From Adiantum capillus-veneris (lineage: Eukaryota > Streptophyta > Polypodiopsida > Polypodiales > Pteridaceae): a stretch of DNA of 64,000 nucleotides. Within the stretch, counting starts at the first letter, position 1; every line of letters starts with the position of its first letter. This document shows, one piece after another, positions 1 to 10,188 of the stretch. Where the stretch lies: the NCBI GenBank assembly GCA_014529385.2, contig CM043951.1, positions 111,993,469 to 112,057,468 on the forward strand. Direction: 5' to 3'. The notes beneath the pieces are model-generated. The model ran no database searches and had not been told where the DNA came from. It was given only the letters and a program-made list of their open reading frames with translations. The position numbers and the translations under genes are program-made.

Positions 1-270
1 GGGCTCCGTCGATCCAAAAGTACTGGTGAAATGTCTTCAAAAGTACTGGTGGATCTTCAGGGCGGCAAGAGTCACTACATCCCCGACAATGACCATCTAG
101 ACAACCTCTAGTCATTCAACAGCAACTTCAAAGTTAGTAACAAGAGCAAGAACGGTCCAAAGGGCCAATTGTTGTCATCAGATGTGGATGGAGATGAGGC
201 AGCGTCACCGCCGGAAGTTAACTCTCACATCTTTAGTGATGAGAATGCCAACTCTTGTCGAGTTATGTGA
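1..270 (+). other. Coding-like remnant of unknown origin
   Basis: Reading from base 1 in frame 1 gives about 88 codons with one internal TAG (109-111) before a terminal TGA near 268. The peptide is hydrophilic, with SKSTGEMSSKVLVDLQGGKS near the start and SDVDGDEAASPPEVNSHIFS near the end. It begins outside the window, so it could be the 3' end of a host gene or of a transposon gene. I recognise no family. It has no counterpart in the matching part of CACTA copy C2, so it may lie outside element C1. Confidence 0.25.
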
Positions 271-762
271 AAAATTATGTGTTAAATCAGTTTTAAGGTT
301 CTTATAATCCCTGTTAGTTTAGTTCTTTGTTTTTAATATAACATAATTTACGTTAGATTTAGATTTATGTTATATTAGATTAGACTTAGGTTTATTTAGG
401 TTTACCCACACACACACACACACACACACAAGAAGAAGAGAGTTTTAACGTCGTAGGAAACTATCCCAAAAGACGTTAAAGATTAGGTTAGATGTAGACT
501 TACGTTAAATTAGATTTAGGTTTATTTTTAGTTAGATTTACGTTTATTTAGATTTACTCTTATTTACGCTAGATCGAGTCCACGCAAGAATTACTTACGG
601 TTTAGGGTTTAGAGTTAGACGAACAGTGAAAAGATCTACTGTGAAAAGATGTTGAGATGCTGTGAAGTGCTACAGCTAAAGAAGAGGCAAACGGGTTTTT
701 TCCACTAGATGCAGTATCATGTAGATGTGGGTCTGTAGATTTCTTGTACCCACAAATATAGG
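271..762. repeat. AT-rich leader with (CA)n and TTTAGG-like motifs
   Basis: This stretch has no gene. It holds a (CA)n tract at about 408-431, then a segment (about 432-520) that recurs almost unchanged at 28045-28110 in CACTA copy C2, including the words ACGTCGTAGGAAACTATCCC. Around it are many degenerate TTTAGG and TTAGATTT words. Bases 600-762 match 29285-29437 of C2. The stretch therefore belongs to the 5' non-coding part of CACTA copy C1 rather than to unique host DNA. Confidence 0.6.
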
Positions 763-862
763 TATTGACCAATAAAGACGAGATTATAACCCGATGGTTC
801 TGATCTCCGTGTACCTCTAGACCGAGGTGTGCGGGGATTGGACATGACTAGAGAATGTGAGG
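763..862 (+). promoter_or_regulatory. Conserved upstream block of CACTA TNP2 gene (C1 copy)
   Basis: A block of about 100 bp shared with 6340-6452, 6528-6636 and 29438-29541. It contains ATTGACCAATAAAGAC, then an imperfect palindrome (here TACCTC-TAGACC-GAGGTG, 812-829), then GTGCGGGGATTGG and AGAATGTGAGGTAG. It lies about 127 bp upstream of the TNP2 ATG at 956 and is followed by a (GA)n tract at 864-890. Conservation in all three copies suggests a promoter, 5' UTR or transposase-binding role; that is inference. Confidence 0.5.
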
Positions 863-955
863 TAGAGAGAGAGAGAGAGAGAGAGAGAGATAAGACGAAG
901 AATTCCAATAGAATATTAAATTTTTTTTCCAGGTTATAAGATTTTTATCCTCATT

Positions 956-2333
956 ATGAGTAGTGACGAGGATGTGGGACCGTCCAACCGAAACACCTAT
1001 CTCTCAACGAGGGTCTTATGTCCTTGTAATCAATGCAAGCATGTTGTGTGACGGACAAGATGTGTTTCTTCGCAGCACGTTCACGAATTTGGCATGTTCG
1101 ATCCATCTATTATAGATCGAGTTGTTGCCAATTATAACTCGTCGGACTCTGACGCTGGCCAACAAGCAGCAATCTTGCAACCCAATAGACGTGTTCGTAG
1201 GCGCTTTGGTCAAGCAGCATATTTGAGGCCACAAGATGTAGCCTCTGATAGCTCGGGGGATGATCATGCAGAGCACATTCCCAACGAGGCAATGTTTGAG
1301 CCCGAGATTGATGAAATGATCGAGACGATCATGGATTCAGAAAGGCTTATCTATGATGATATGAAAAGTGAAGCCGATACGCCATTGTATAATGGAGCAC
1401 GTATGTCTAGATTGAAAGCACTTCTGGTTCTTCTCAACATGCAGGCAAAGTTTGGATGGAGTGACACTAGCGTCACAGCGCTTTTCAGGTGATCTATTAC
1501 AATTAGTTTACTTTAATAAAACTCTAAATGTATAATGATCCGATAGATTTTTACACGATTGTATCGTATTTTTATGTTGTGTAGATTGCTTAAAGAGCAC
1601 ATACTACCAGCTGACAATGTGATGCCAGATTCTCGAGATGAAGCAAGAAAGATTTTGCGAAACTTGGGGATGGATTACAATTCTATCCACGTTTATCCTA
1701 ATGACTGCATTCTTTTCAGAGGGGAATACATAGACATGGAGAAGTGTCCGAAATGTGATTCCGAAAGATATCGAGTAGATCTCCACGGGACAAAAATTCC
1801 ACAAAAGGTTTTGCGACATTTTCCTCTGCTTCCTCGCATCAAGCATTTCTTCAAATGTAAGTCCATGGCCGCCCTAGCATCATGGCATGAGGAGAATAAA
1901 TCTTCGGATGGTGTGCTACGAATTCCTGCAGATTGCGCAGCCTGGAAACATATAGATGGAACATGGTCGGATTTTGCCAGGGAAGCTCGAAATTTGCGCT
2001 TAGGCCTGGCTATGGATGGTGTAAATCCATTTGGTCAAAGATCAACATCGTACAGTGTATGGCCCGTTGTCATCGTCAACTACAACATTCCCCCGTGGTT
2101 GACTACGAAGAAGGGGCACCTATGGCTAAGCTTGATTGTGCCAGGGCGATATAAAGTGGGGAATATGGATGTGTATCTTCGTCCACTATTGGAAGAGCTA
2201 CAACAATTGTGGATTGGCATAGAGGTGGTGGATATGAGCCGACACACAGGACGACGGAATGCTTTGATCAGAGGCATTCTAATGTGGACCATGCATGACT
2301 ATCCCGGGCTAACAGAATGCTCAGGTGATCCCG
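956..2333 (+). pseudogene. TNP2-type CACTA transposase, truncated (C1)
   Basis: The gene starts at ATG 956 (MSSDEDVGPSNRNTYLS) with a Cys/His cluster CPCNQCKHVV like the N-terminal transposase-associated domain. Exon 1 ends at 1488; a 96-bp GT-AG intron (1489-1584) joins LF-R to LLKEHILP in phase 2. Exon 2 carries the Transposase_21 (TNP2) core: HIDGTWSDFA, then DGVNPFGQRSTSYSVWPVVI and PPWLTTKKGHLWLSLIVPG, then DVYLRPLLEELQQLW and MWTMHDYPG. Defects are an in-frame TGA at 1049-1051 just after the Cys/His cluster (C2 has CAA there) and truncation at about 2333, where a copia element begins on the opposite strand. Of the three copies this keeps the longest stretch of the catalytic core. The family assignment is confident; the product is non-functional. 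Confidence 0.85.
1489..1584 (+). other. TNP2 intron 1 (C1)
   Basis: GTGATCTATT...TGTTGTGTAG, 96 bp. Removing it restores the reading frame across ...TALF-R-LLKEH. Introns at exactly the same codon and phase occur at 7246-7332 (C3) and 30192-30286 (C2), which is good support that this is a real spliced intron of the family. Confidence 0.8.
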
Positions 2334-5300
2334 GACCATATAGTGCCTTATGGAGTTGAGCAACAAGGTCTTCTTTACCTGGAATAACAAACCCTTCTGG
2401 TTGTTCCATATAAATTTCCTCTTCCAAGTCACCATTAAGAAAAGTAGTTCGCACATCCATTTGATGAGCTTCTAAATCAAATTGAACAGCAAATGCCAAT
2501 AAAACTCGAACACTTGTAATGCGAACAACTGGTGAAAAAGTCTCTTGATAATCAACAACAGCTACTTGGGAATAACCTTTTGCAACTAAACGCGCCTTGA
2601 ACTTGTCAAAAGATCCATCTGCTTTTACTTTTGTCTTATACACCCACTTACATTTAATAGCTGTACGACCAGGAGATAATTCAGTTAGTATCCATGTACC
2701 TTTAGAGATAAGAGAATCGTACTCTGCTTCCATATCCTCTTGCCATTGATCCTTTTGTGGTGAAGAGATAGCTTCATCATAAGTAATGGGATCTTCAGAA
2801 GTAGAAAAAGCATTATCAGCAATATCGTCATCATAAACATGACATGAGCCATGTTCAAAATCAATAGGCAGATCAACAAAAATATCAATATCATCATTGG
2901 CAACATTCGGAATGGATGGTTGTGAAGAGGAAAGTTGCTCTATAGGAAGAGTTTCATCTTCTGAAAGAAATGGAAAAGCTTGAAGCAATGATTTAGTATC
3001 ATCAGAATCATCCATGGACCATGAGCCTCCCATAAGCTGTTCGTTAAAAGTAGCATCACGATTCACAATTACTTTCTTGGAGGAAGGGTCATAGAATTTG
3101 TAGCCTTTGGAAGTGTCAGAATATCCAATAAAAATAACTTTAAGACCAGGAGCATCAAGCTTTGTTCGTGTTTCTTTGGGAACATGAATATAAGCAATAC
3201 ATCCAAAGGTTCGAAAATGAGATACAGAAGGAATGTCACCTGTCCATGCTGTGATGGGTATCTTACCAGAGGGTGCAGTAGTAGGAAGATGATTCTGAAT
3301 AAATACTGCTGTCAAAGTAGCTTCAGCCCAAAAAACACGAGATAAGCCAGAATGAATCAGCATACATCTTACATCATTGAGAATAGTGCGATTCTTTCGT
3401 TCAGCAACTCTGTTCTGTTGAGGCGAATATGGAATAGTGTGTTCATGATGAATTCCACTGTCAGCACAGTAACTCACAAACTCTCGAGAAACATATTCGC
3501 CTCCATTGTCACTACGAAGCTTCTTAAGGCGACGACCAGTTTGAAGTTCCGCAGCCTTGTGGAATTGTTTGAAAACAGATAAGGCTTCAGATTTTTGTCT
3601 AAGTAGAAATACAGTCCTATACCTTGAGAAATCATCAATGAAAGTAATAAAGTAGCGATATTGTGATGTCGAAGAAGGTAGAGGTCCACATATATCAGTA
3701 TGAACAAGATCCAATATGTCATGAGAATGAGTTGTATTTGAAAGAGGAAAGGGTTTGCGATTGTGTTTCCCAAGAGCACAAAATTCACAAATTCCCATAT
3801 GAGGATGGGCTTTAAGATCCATGCCATGAACAAGATCACGACGTTGAAGATCAAGGAGTTTTGAGAAATCAGCATGAACAAAACGGTGATGCCCTAATTT
3901 GCAATCATGATCACCTGGAGCAGTGACAACATTTGCTACAGCATCGTTGAGAGAGAGTTCAAACAAATTACCATTTCGAGGAGCAGTGGCTATAGTCTGT
4001 CCATCTTTCTCAATTCGGCATTTGGTATGATCAAATCCAACAAACAGACCAAGATCCCCAAGTCTAGCAACTGAAAGAAGATTACATTGAAGATCTGGTA
4101 CATGTAATACTCCTCGCAAAATTCGAGTGGAAGAAGATAAGGTACCAAGATATAAGTCTCCAATACCCTTTACTTGACAAGTAGTATCATCAACAAGATA
4201 AACAACACGTTGAACTGGCAGTGGATGATAGTTATGGAGCCACTTAGACTGATATGTCATATTTCCTGTAGCACCAGAATCGACAATAAAAAGTGATCCA
4301 TCTCGTACATGAAGTATTCTGTCTGGAGCAACTGAACATAGGACACAGCTTGTTTCTGGTACAATGTTGTTTCGATGTTCAGTAGCATATGCTCTATTCC
4401 GATCTGTGTCAAATCGACGCTTATAGCACATATGAGTGGGATGATCAGATCGTCCACAATATTCACAAGAAGAAGAAGAAGAGTCTCTAGATAAACGTGG
4501 TTGTTTTGTGGTAATATTGTGTTCTTCATCATATTGACGTGCCCAACAATCATCTTCAGTATGGCCATTTCTGTTGCAGTAAGAACATTGCTTATTAGGA
4601 AATTTGAGACGAGAGAAAATATTACCGCGACGGCCACCTCTGCGGTTTCCTCGTTGAAATGGACGCCTTCGAGCATAAAAAGCCCGTTCCATCTATTGTG
4701 ACTCAGTCTCCTCGTGTGAAATCATAGCTGTATCATGACTAGCATTACGACGTTCTTGACGTTGAGAGTATTCAATTAAAGACATGCAGGCTTGGTCGAA
4801 ATCAAGACCATCTTTATTAGAGAGAATAGTAACAATGTTATCATAAGAAGAGTCCTTCACCGTATCAAGGAGAAGTGTAATCAGTTGCTTTTGTGGAACA
4901 GGATCACCAGCAGCAGCAAGTTGATTAATAATAGATTTAAAAGATTCAATATGTCCCGTCATGGGAGTACCAACTTCATATTGTAACTTGTTAAGCAACC
5001 CTCTCAAATAAAGTATTTCTCTGACAGATTTCTTCTGAAAGTTTGCAATAAGGTACTTCCATACGTCGTGGGAAGTAGGCAGTTCGTACATATCAAGCAA
5101 AAGGGAATCAATAAGAGCAGAAAGAATATACCGACAAGCTGCTTTATCACGTCGTTGCCAATCCGTATAGGCAACATTCCAATCTTCAAATATAGGTCCT
5201 TCAGTGATAAGCACGTTATCATTATCCGTATCAACAGGCTGAGGCGGACAAACACGATTTCCAAGAACAACATCGGAGAGTTCATCGCCTTCAAGAATTA

Positions 5301-6157
5301 ACAACATCTTTGCTTTCCAGCCTGGAAATCCTTGACCTTGGAAAGGAGGAACAGAACGTTGGCCAGAAGGAAAGCCGTTGACGAGAATATTCATAGCCAT
5401 ATCTTGTTGCGAGAAGACGTATAAGATAAGATCGCAGAATTTGCACACCATATATGGTGAAGGTCGCAATTGAGAATGAGAGAGATATGAAGACTGTGTT
5501 CTGTCAACGATAAACGTAAGAAGGATGCTCAAGGAACTTCCAAAGATGTGAGAGACGTCACCCAAAAAGGGCAGGGTAAAGGAGACGTTAATAATAAAAG
5601 AGTCCTCAAAATAGAGTGGCGTGAGACGCAAGATTGACGGCCACAATATGAATAGCAAAAAGCTAAATCTTCTCAAAAAAGTTAACGCCAAAATAAGAAA
5701 AACGATCGCGGACGCTTCACGAAGAAGTAGGACGAAGAAAGCTGCATCAAGCTCAATTGCAGTAAAAACAACATAACTTTTTGTTGCGAACTCCGATTGA
5801 CGCAAACCTAGAACTCAAATCGAAGAGCTCGAGGAGACGAACAAGTTTTGGATCTAAGTGCCATTGCGCTATGCTCCATCGCGCTTTTCTCGTTTCTCCA
5901 AATTTTGAGCAGAACAGCAAGAAAAATTGAGATGAAGTTCAGGGTGTCATCAACAAGAAAACGTAATCAACGATTAGATTGATTAGCAATAAACGTCACA
6001 CAAAACACTAATCATATTCTTCTTAACACAAAACAACCACAATTAACAAGAATCAATGCTCAAAAATAAAATTTATAGCAATTTTTGAATCTTACATGCA
6101 AATCGCATTCACATACTGTTTTGTCACCATGAATTGAATCGGCGCATGATCGTTACT

Positions 6158-6169
6158 GCTCTGATACCA
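6158..6169 (-). other. tRNA-Met primer binding site of Copia-A
   Basis: The plus strand reads GCTCTGATACCA, which is TGGTATCAGAGC on the element strand, directly next to the 5' LTR. This 12-mer is the standard initiator tRNA-Met primer site of plant Ty1/copia elements and fixes both orientation and LTR edge. Confidence 0.92.
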
Positions 6170-6312
6170 TGTTAAGATGTAGAGAGAAAGAGAGAGAGAC
6201 GAGACAAGAGACACACCATATACGCTCCCAAAGACTGATTCATATTGAGGACAAGATACAAATATATAGGTGAGACCAAGTTGAGTAGAGTGAGCCATAT
6301 ATAGCTTCGACA
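6170..6312 (-). repeat. 5' LTR of Copia-A
   Basis: 143 bp, ending CTACATCTTAACA on the element strand. It aligns along its whole length with the 143-bp LTRs of Copia-B at 54363-54505 and 59689-59831. A TATATATTTG motif in the middle is the likely LTR promoter TATA box. This is the only LTR left in this copy. Confidence 0.9.
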
Positions 6313-6339
6313 GTGCACACAAACTGGAAGAGCCTTAAT

Positions 6340-6636
6340 ATATAGTCATTGACCATTATAGACAAGATTATATATTACCCTGTGGTCCTAATCTCCGTGC
6401 ACCTCTAGACCGAGGTGTGCGGGGATCGGGCCTGGCTAGAGAATGTGAGGTTGTTAGAGGTAGTAGAAAATAGTTGAAAAAATGTAATCGGACTTCAAAA
6501 GTGCACACAGACTTCAACAACTTTAATATATAGTCATGACCAATAAAGACAAGATTATTACCATGTGGTCCTAATTTCTGCGCACCTCTAGACCAAGGTG
6601 TGCGGGGATCGGGCATGGCTAAAGAATGTGAGGTTG
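6340..6636 (+). promoter_or_regulatory. Two tandem copies of the CACTA upstream block (C3)
   Basis: The block seen once in C1 and C2 occurs twice here: 6340-6452 and 6528-6636. Each copy contains a CACCTCTAGACC(G/A)AGGTG palindrome (6400-6417 perfect; 6583-6600 with one change) and AGAATGTGAGGTTGTTA. Both are preceded by GTGCACACA(A/G)ACT (6313 and 6494), so the duplicated unit is about 180 bp. The nearer copy ends about 65 bp before the TNP2 start at 6702. Doubling of an upstream block suggests regulatory or transposase-binding repeats; this is inference. Confidence 0.5.
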
Positions 6637-6701
6637 TTAAAGCTTGTAGTTATAACAACTAGAGTGTTTTAATTATTTTTTGCACCATTGGTAGATAAAT
6701 T

Positions 6702-7784
6702 ATGGACGATAGGATGGCGTGTCCTTGTGCGCACTGTAAGCATCAAATCTTTCGAAAACAAAAAATCTGCGACCAACACATACGCAATCACGGTCTCTTT
6801 TCGATAGAGCAAGTACAAGACCTGCATTATCGATCTCATGGTCTAGAGATTGAAGGTCAAAAGTCCGCAAGTAGATATTGATCCAACTTCATCCCAGAGA
6901 AGAGTATTTTCAAACGAGCAACCATCGATTGAATCCTCCCAACAAATACCTGAAGCGGCATTTCAAGAAGTAGAGATGGAGCAGATGTTGGACACATTCT
7001 TTGACATGAATTCCAACATAGAAGGCAACAACATTGAACGCAGTACTGTGGACCAACCTCACCCATCCTGTTCATATCGATGGCATGATAGCAAACAATG
7101 ATGAGGAAGGCGAGATGATGCAAAGTTTTGCATGCATGCCGCTCTACACTGGTGCAAAAATCTCAGTTCTCCGTATCGCATAGGCAATGCTTAATTTGCA
7201 GTCTTTCTACCGTTGGTCTGACGCCTCAGTCACAAAGCTTTTCAAGTAAACATATTTATCCTAAGCATGAGAAAGTGAAAACTACAGTTCATATAAAGTG
7301 ATCAAAGGACTGACTTGTTCATGTAACGTCAGGTTGCTGAATGAGCAAATCTTGCCAGAAGGGAATCACATGCTGAATTAGAAGAACAATCTACAAAATC
7401 AGTGAGTTGGTACGTTGGATCAATTCAAAAGAGATAAGAGAAGAAAACATTGATGCAACACGCTTAAATGCTATTGAAGCAGTGTGCATGGTGGAGAAGT
7501 ACTTTCCAACAAACATTTTTACCATCCAAATGCATGTAATTGTGCATGTGGTCAATGAATTTGCAGTTGCTGGGGTGGTCCATAGCAGATGGATGTTCTT
7601 CTTGAATAGATTTATGAAGACTTTAAAGGGATTTGTTCGTCAAAGGGCTCGCACCGAGGGTAGCATGGCCGAAGGATGGCTTGTACAAGACTCTCTTGTC
7701 CTCATCAATGAGTTTGGTCTCAATTGATCCAGAGATGCCCCGAATGTGGACTACTGAGGTCAACATCAAGGTGACAGGGGACGA
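6702..7784 (+). pseudogene. TNP2 transposase, 5' part with DUF4218 (C3)
   Basis: ATG 6702 begins MDDRMACPCAHCKHQIFRK, the Cys/His N-terminal domain. An acidic linker follows in another frame (about 6850-7101), then PLYTGAK...WSDASVTKLFK before an 87-bp GT-AG intron (7246-7332) at the same place as in C1 and C2, then LLNEQILPEGN. The catalytic Transposase_21 core is missing: sequence passes directly into a DUF4218 segment at about 7407-7727 (TIQMHVIVHVVNEF, SRWMFFLNRFMKTLKGFVRQ, EGSMAEGWLVQ). It then continues about 50 bp (PEMPRMWTTEVNIKVTGDD) to the LARD-1 insertion. There are at least two frame breaks besides the core deletion. The family assignment is confident. Confidence 0.8.
7246..7332 (+). 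other. TNP2 intron 1 (C3)
   Basis: GTAAACATAT...AACGTCAG, 87 bp. Splicing gives ...KLF-K-LLNEQILPEGN, homologous to the spliced join in C1 (LF-R-LLKEHILPADN). Conserved position supports the call. Confidence 0.75.
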
Positions 7785-10188
7785 TGTCGGGGGATATGTG
7801 TTCTCTACGTGAGTCGGGCAGGCGTCGGGCCTCTGGCTGTGGGAGGTGTGAAAGAGAGAGAAAAAGAACAACAGATGCAATTGACTTTGGCCATCGCCGC
7901 AATCATCAATTAATTGATTAATATGTTCAAGTACAACTTAATCTTTAGCCAAGGAGGGATGTTAATAGCGCCGTCACTTGGATCATCTGCTTACGAGGAG
8001 TTTAAGCTCCTGCTTTACAAAAATAACCGGGCCGTTAACAACACCGGGACTCAACAAGATAATTAATCAAACTTCAAGCTGATAACGGTGATAGAGATTG
8101 CATACTGTCGCTTTATCTGCCTCATGTACCTAATTCTGCTCCGTGCCTCAATCTTTATGCTTCAATTATTTCCAAATACTCTGCAAACTATCTCTATGTA
8201 GCATTCTCTGATCGCCTCTGTCGTCCTTTTTATGCTTAATTGAGAGAGATCTACTTGGATTGGAGATTGAGAGAGATCTGCTTGGATTGGAGATTGAAAG
8301 AGAGGGTGAGATCGCCTTTCTTACCCTCCTCCCTCGCCTTGCTTAATTGGATTTGAGTTCAAGAGAGAGGGAGAGCTCGCCTTAAATTGAAGATTAAGAG
8401 AGAGCTCGCCTCTCGCCAAACTCTTGCCCTTCTCTAAGGGAGAGAACTATCCCTTGCTTGTGTGCCAAGGACGAGCCGAAGCACCTTCGGATTGGATCTC
8501 GGGAGAGGCTTTCCCTTCCTTAGCTTGGAGATTTGAGATCAAGTGAGAGAGAGAGCTTGCCTCTTCCTTACCTCCTTACTCCCTTCGTTATGCCTCCCAT
8601 GATTCCTTGCTTGAGCCAGAGATCGAGAGAGCACTCCTTATGCCTCCTTGCCTCATTCGTTGATTCCCTCCTTCTTCTCTTGCTCATTTTCTTGCCTTTG
8701 CTTCTCTTTAGCTCGAGAAGGAAAGAGAGAGGGCTCCTTGTCTAAGCTCGGGAGACAGAGAGCGAGCACGAGAGAGAGCTTCCGTGTTTCTTCCCAAGCT
8801 TCCTTCTCTTCGTTTTATTTTCCACACACTTCTCATGCAAAAAATAATCTCCTATATATAACTCCCTACCTCCCTTAGCAACGACGGCGCCGTCGTTGCT
8901 AGGGAGGCATAAAATGCTCTCCTGTTGACGTGGCAGCCCGGTTGTTGATCTGCACCAATCCCGGTGGCTTATGGCTCCAATGGGGGCGCCTTGATCTCCT
9001 GAGAAAAACCTGTCACTGCCGCGAGCTCGTCCGAGCACTCCAACGGGCTGCGCGTCTCCTTCTCCCCCTTTGCGCTGCCTGCGGGCTCCTCTCACGCCAT
9101 CGCTTCCCTTGTTTTTTTAAAATAAAATTGCTTACACACCCTTTGCCCTTAATTAAACCATTGGGTTGGCGGCCTCATCCTCTAAATCTTTGGGCAAATT
9201 AAAGATTAATCTCCTCCACATTCTTGAACTGTGGTTCAAATTCTAGTATATTGAGAAGTGCTTAAGCCCTGGGCAACTCATTGCCACCACCATTAATCCT
9301 AGATCATCAGTGATCTTTTGGCATGCATTCAGATTCATGCTTTGCAGTTCCCTCTTCCCTAAACATCGGAGATCGTCATCTTCCAATCCTTGGGCAACCC
9401 TTTGGGTTAATGGCCCTTGGTGGTCATATTAATCAAATCGCCTACTAATGGGCACAACATTAGGTAAAGAAATTCCAAGCACAACATCTTTCCCCCACAG
9501 TCCTTGACTAACAATATCTTCATGAATTTTAGTCCAGCTAGCCGGGCATTGCCAATCACGACTATTTCCATGCAAGCACTACATGAAATGGAATCCCAAA
9601 CATGAGACTCCTCAACCTATTATTGTTCCTGCATTCCAAAACCCTGGCTGCAGGTCAAAATTTCCGAATGGCACTCCGATCGAGCGGACCGGACTGGTAC
9701 GGAACCGGCCCTCGGTGAATCTTTATCGGCCAGTATCTTGGCGACCGGGACTCCAATCACTGATCTGAAAAGACCGACGCGCTCCGTAGAGTGAGCACTT
9801 TAGGCCCATACATTCATTTCAATTCTATCATCTTAGCTGCAGTTGCCCAATCCGGTACGGATCTGCAACAATCAACTTGAATTTTAAAGTGCCATAACTT
9901 CTTCACCGTAGCTCCTATCGACAAGCCCTAAAGAGAGGCCGGTAGAGCACTTCAAGAACTACAATTCTAGATCATAATGTCTCATCTGTGGTCACTGCAA
10001 CCATAATCATTTTTGGCATCATTAAGGCATCTGTTGGCCCTTTTAAGTCGTATATGACATACATTAATCATTAAGCGTGGCCTATTTAACAAGCCCTCAT
10101 CACGTCTAAATAATCACGTAGGCTTCAAAGAAGCTTAGCTTGCATTTCTTTGCTCTTTTTCTCATCATGGCAGCGGAGCTGCACGACA
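7785..10188 (-). repeat. 3' LTR of LARD-1
   Basis: 2404 bp, starting TGTCGGGGGATATGTG and ending GCTGCACGACA in plus reading. It carries many GAGAGA and CTTGCC-rich words, a TATATATA at about 8853-8860 and the palindrome at 8877-8900. It aligns with 13081-14769 plus 20147-20882 once Copia-2 is set aside. Confidence 0.85.
8877..8900. promoter_or_regulatory. Perfect 24-bp palindrome in LARD-1 LTR
   Basis: AGCAACGACGGC followed by its exact reverse complement GCCGTCGTTGCT. With one bulged base the symmetry extends outward through TCCCT/AGGGA to about 34 bp. The partner LTR keeps it at 14187-14210 with one central change. It lies next to a TATATATA tract, so it may act as a promoter-proximal element or form a transcript hairpin; function is inference. 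Confidence 0.6.

Larger units (their letters stand above)
404..2333 (+). mobile_element. CACTA (En/Spm) transposon copy C1, partial
   Basis: This is the 5' half of a CACTA element. It runs in parallel with C2 at 28010-30950: shared non-coding leader, shared upstream block and shared TNP2 gene. Its 5' terminal inverted repeat is not in the window. The copy stops abruptly at about 2333 inside the transposase gene, where Copia-A sequence begins on the other strand. No 3' half (DUF4218, DUF4216, second gene, right terminus) follows. The product would be a TNP2-type transposase that binds element ends and catalyses cut-and-paste transposition. The copy is dead: its gene is truncated and carries an in-frame stop. 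Confidence 0.85.
2334..6312 (-). mobile_element. Ty1/copia element, incomplete (Copia-A)
   Basis: This is a fossil copia element read on the minus strand, entering from its 5' LTR at 6170-6312. After a leader of about 750 bp comes a UBN2-type gag (start near 5405, with GFPGWKAKMLLILEG), two CCHC zinc knuckles (CSYCNRNGHTEDDC and CEYCGRSDHPTHMC), a retropepsin with VDSGATG, a GAG-pre-integrase and integrase core (HTDICGP, DDFSRY, SDNGGEY), and the start of reverse transcriptase (KWVYKTKVKADGS, FLNGDLEEEIYMEQPEG). Sequence ends inside the reverse transcriptase and there is no second LTR, so the copy is incomplete; apart from that it carries about one further break. It belongs to the same family as Copia-B (54363-59831). 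Its 5' LTR abuts C3 leader sequence and its other end abuts the C1 transposase gene. Confidence 0.93.

Noticed and set aside
8533-8878. Two overlapping plus-strand frames in the LARD-1 LTR, repeated near 13774-14171
   Set aside because: They sit in LTR sequence of a minus-strand element, are low in complexity, and are not preserved between the two LTRs.
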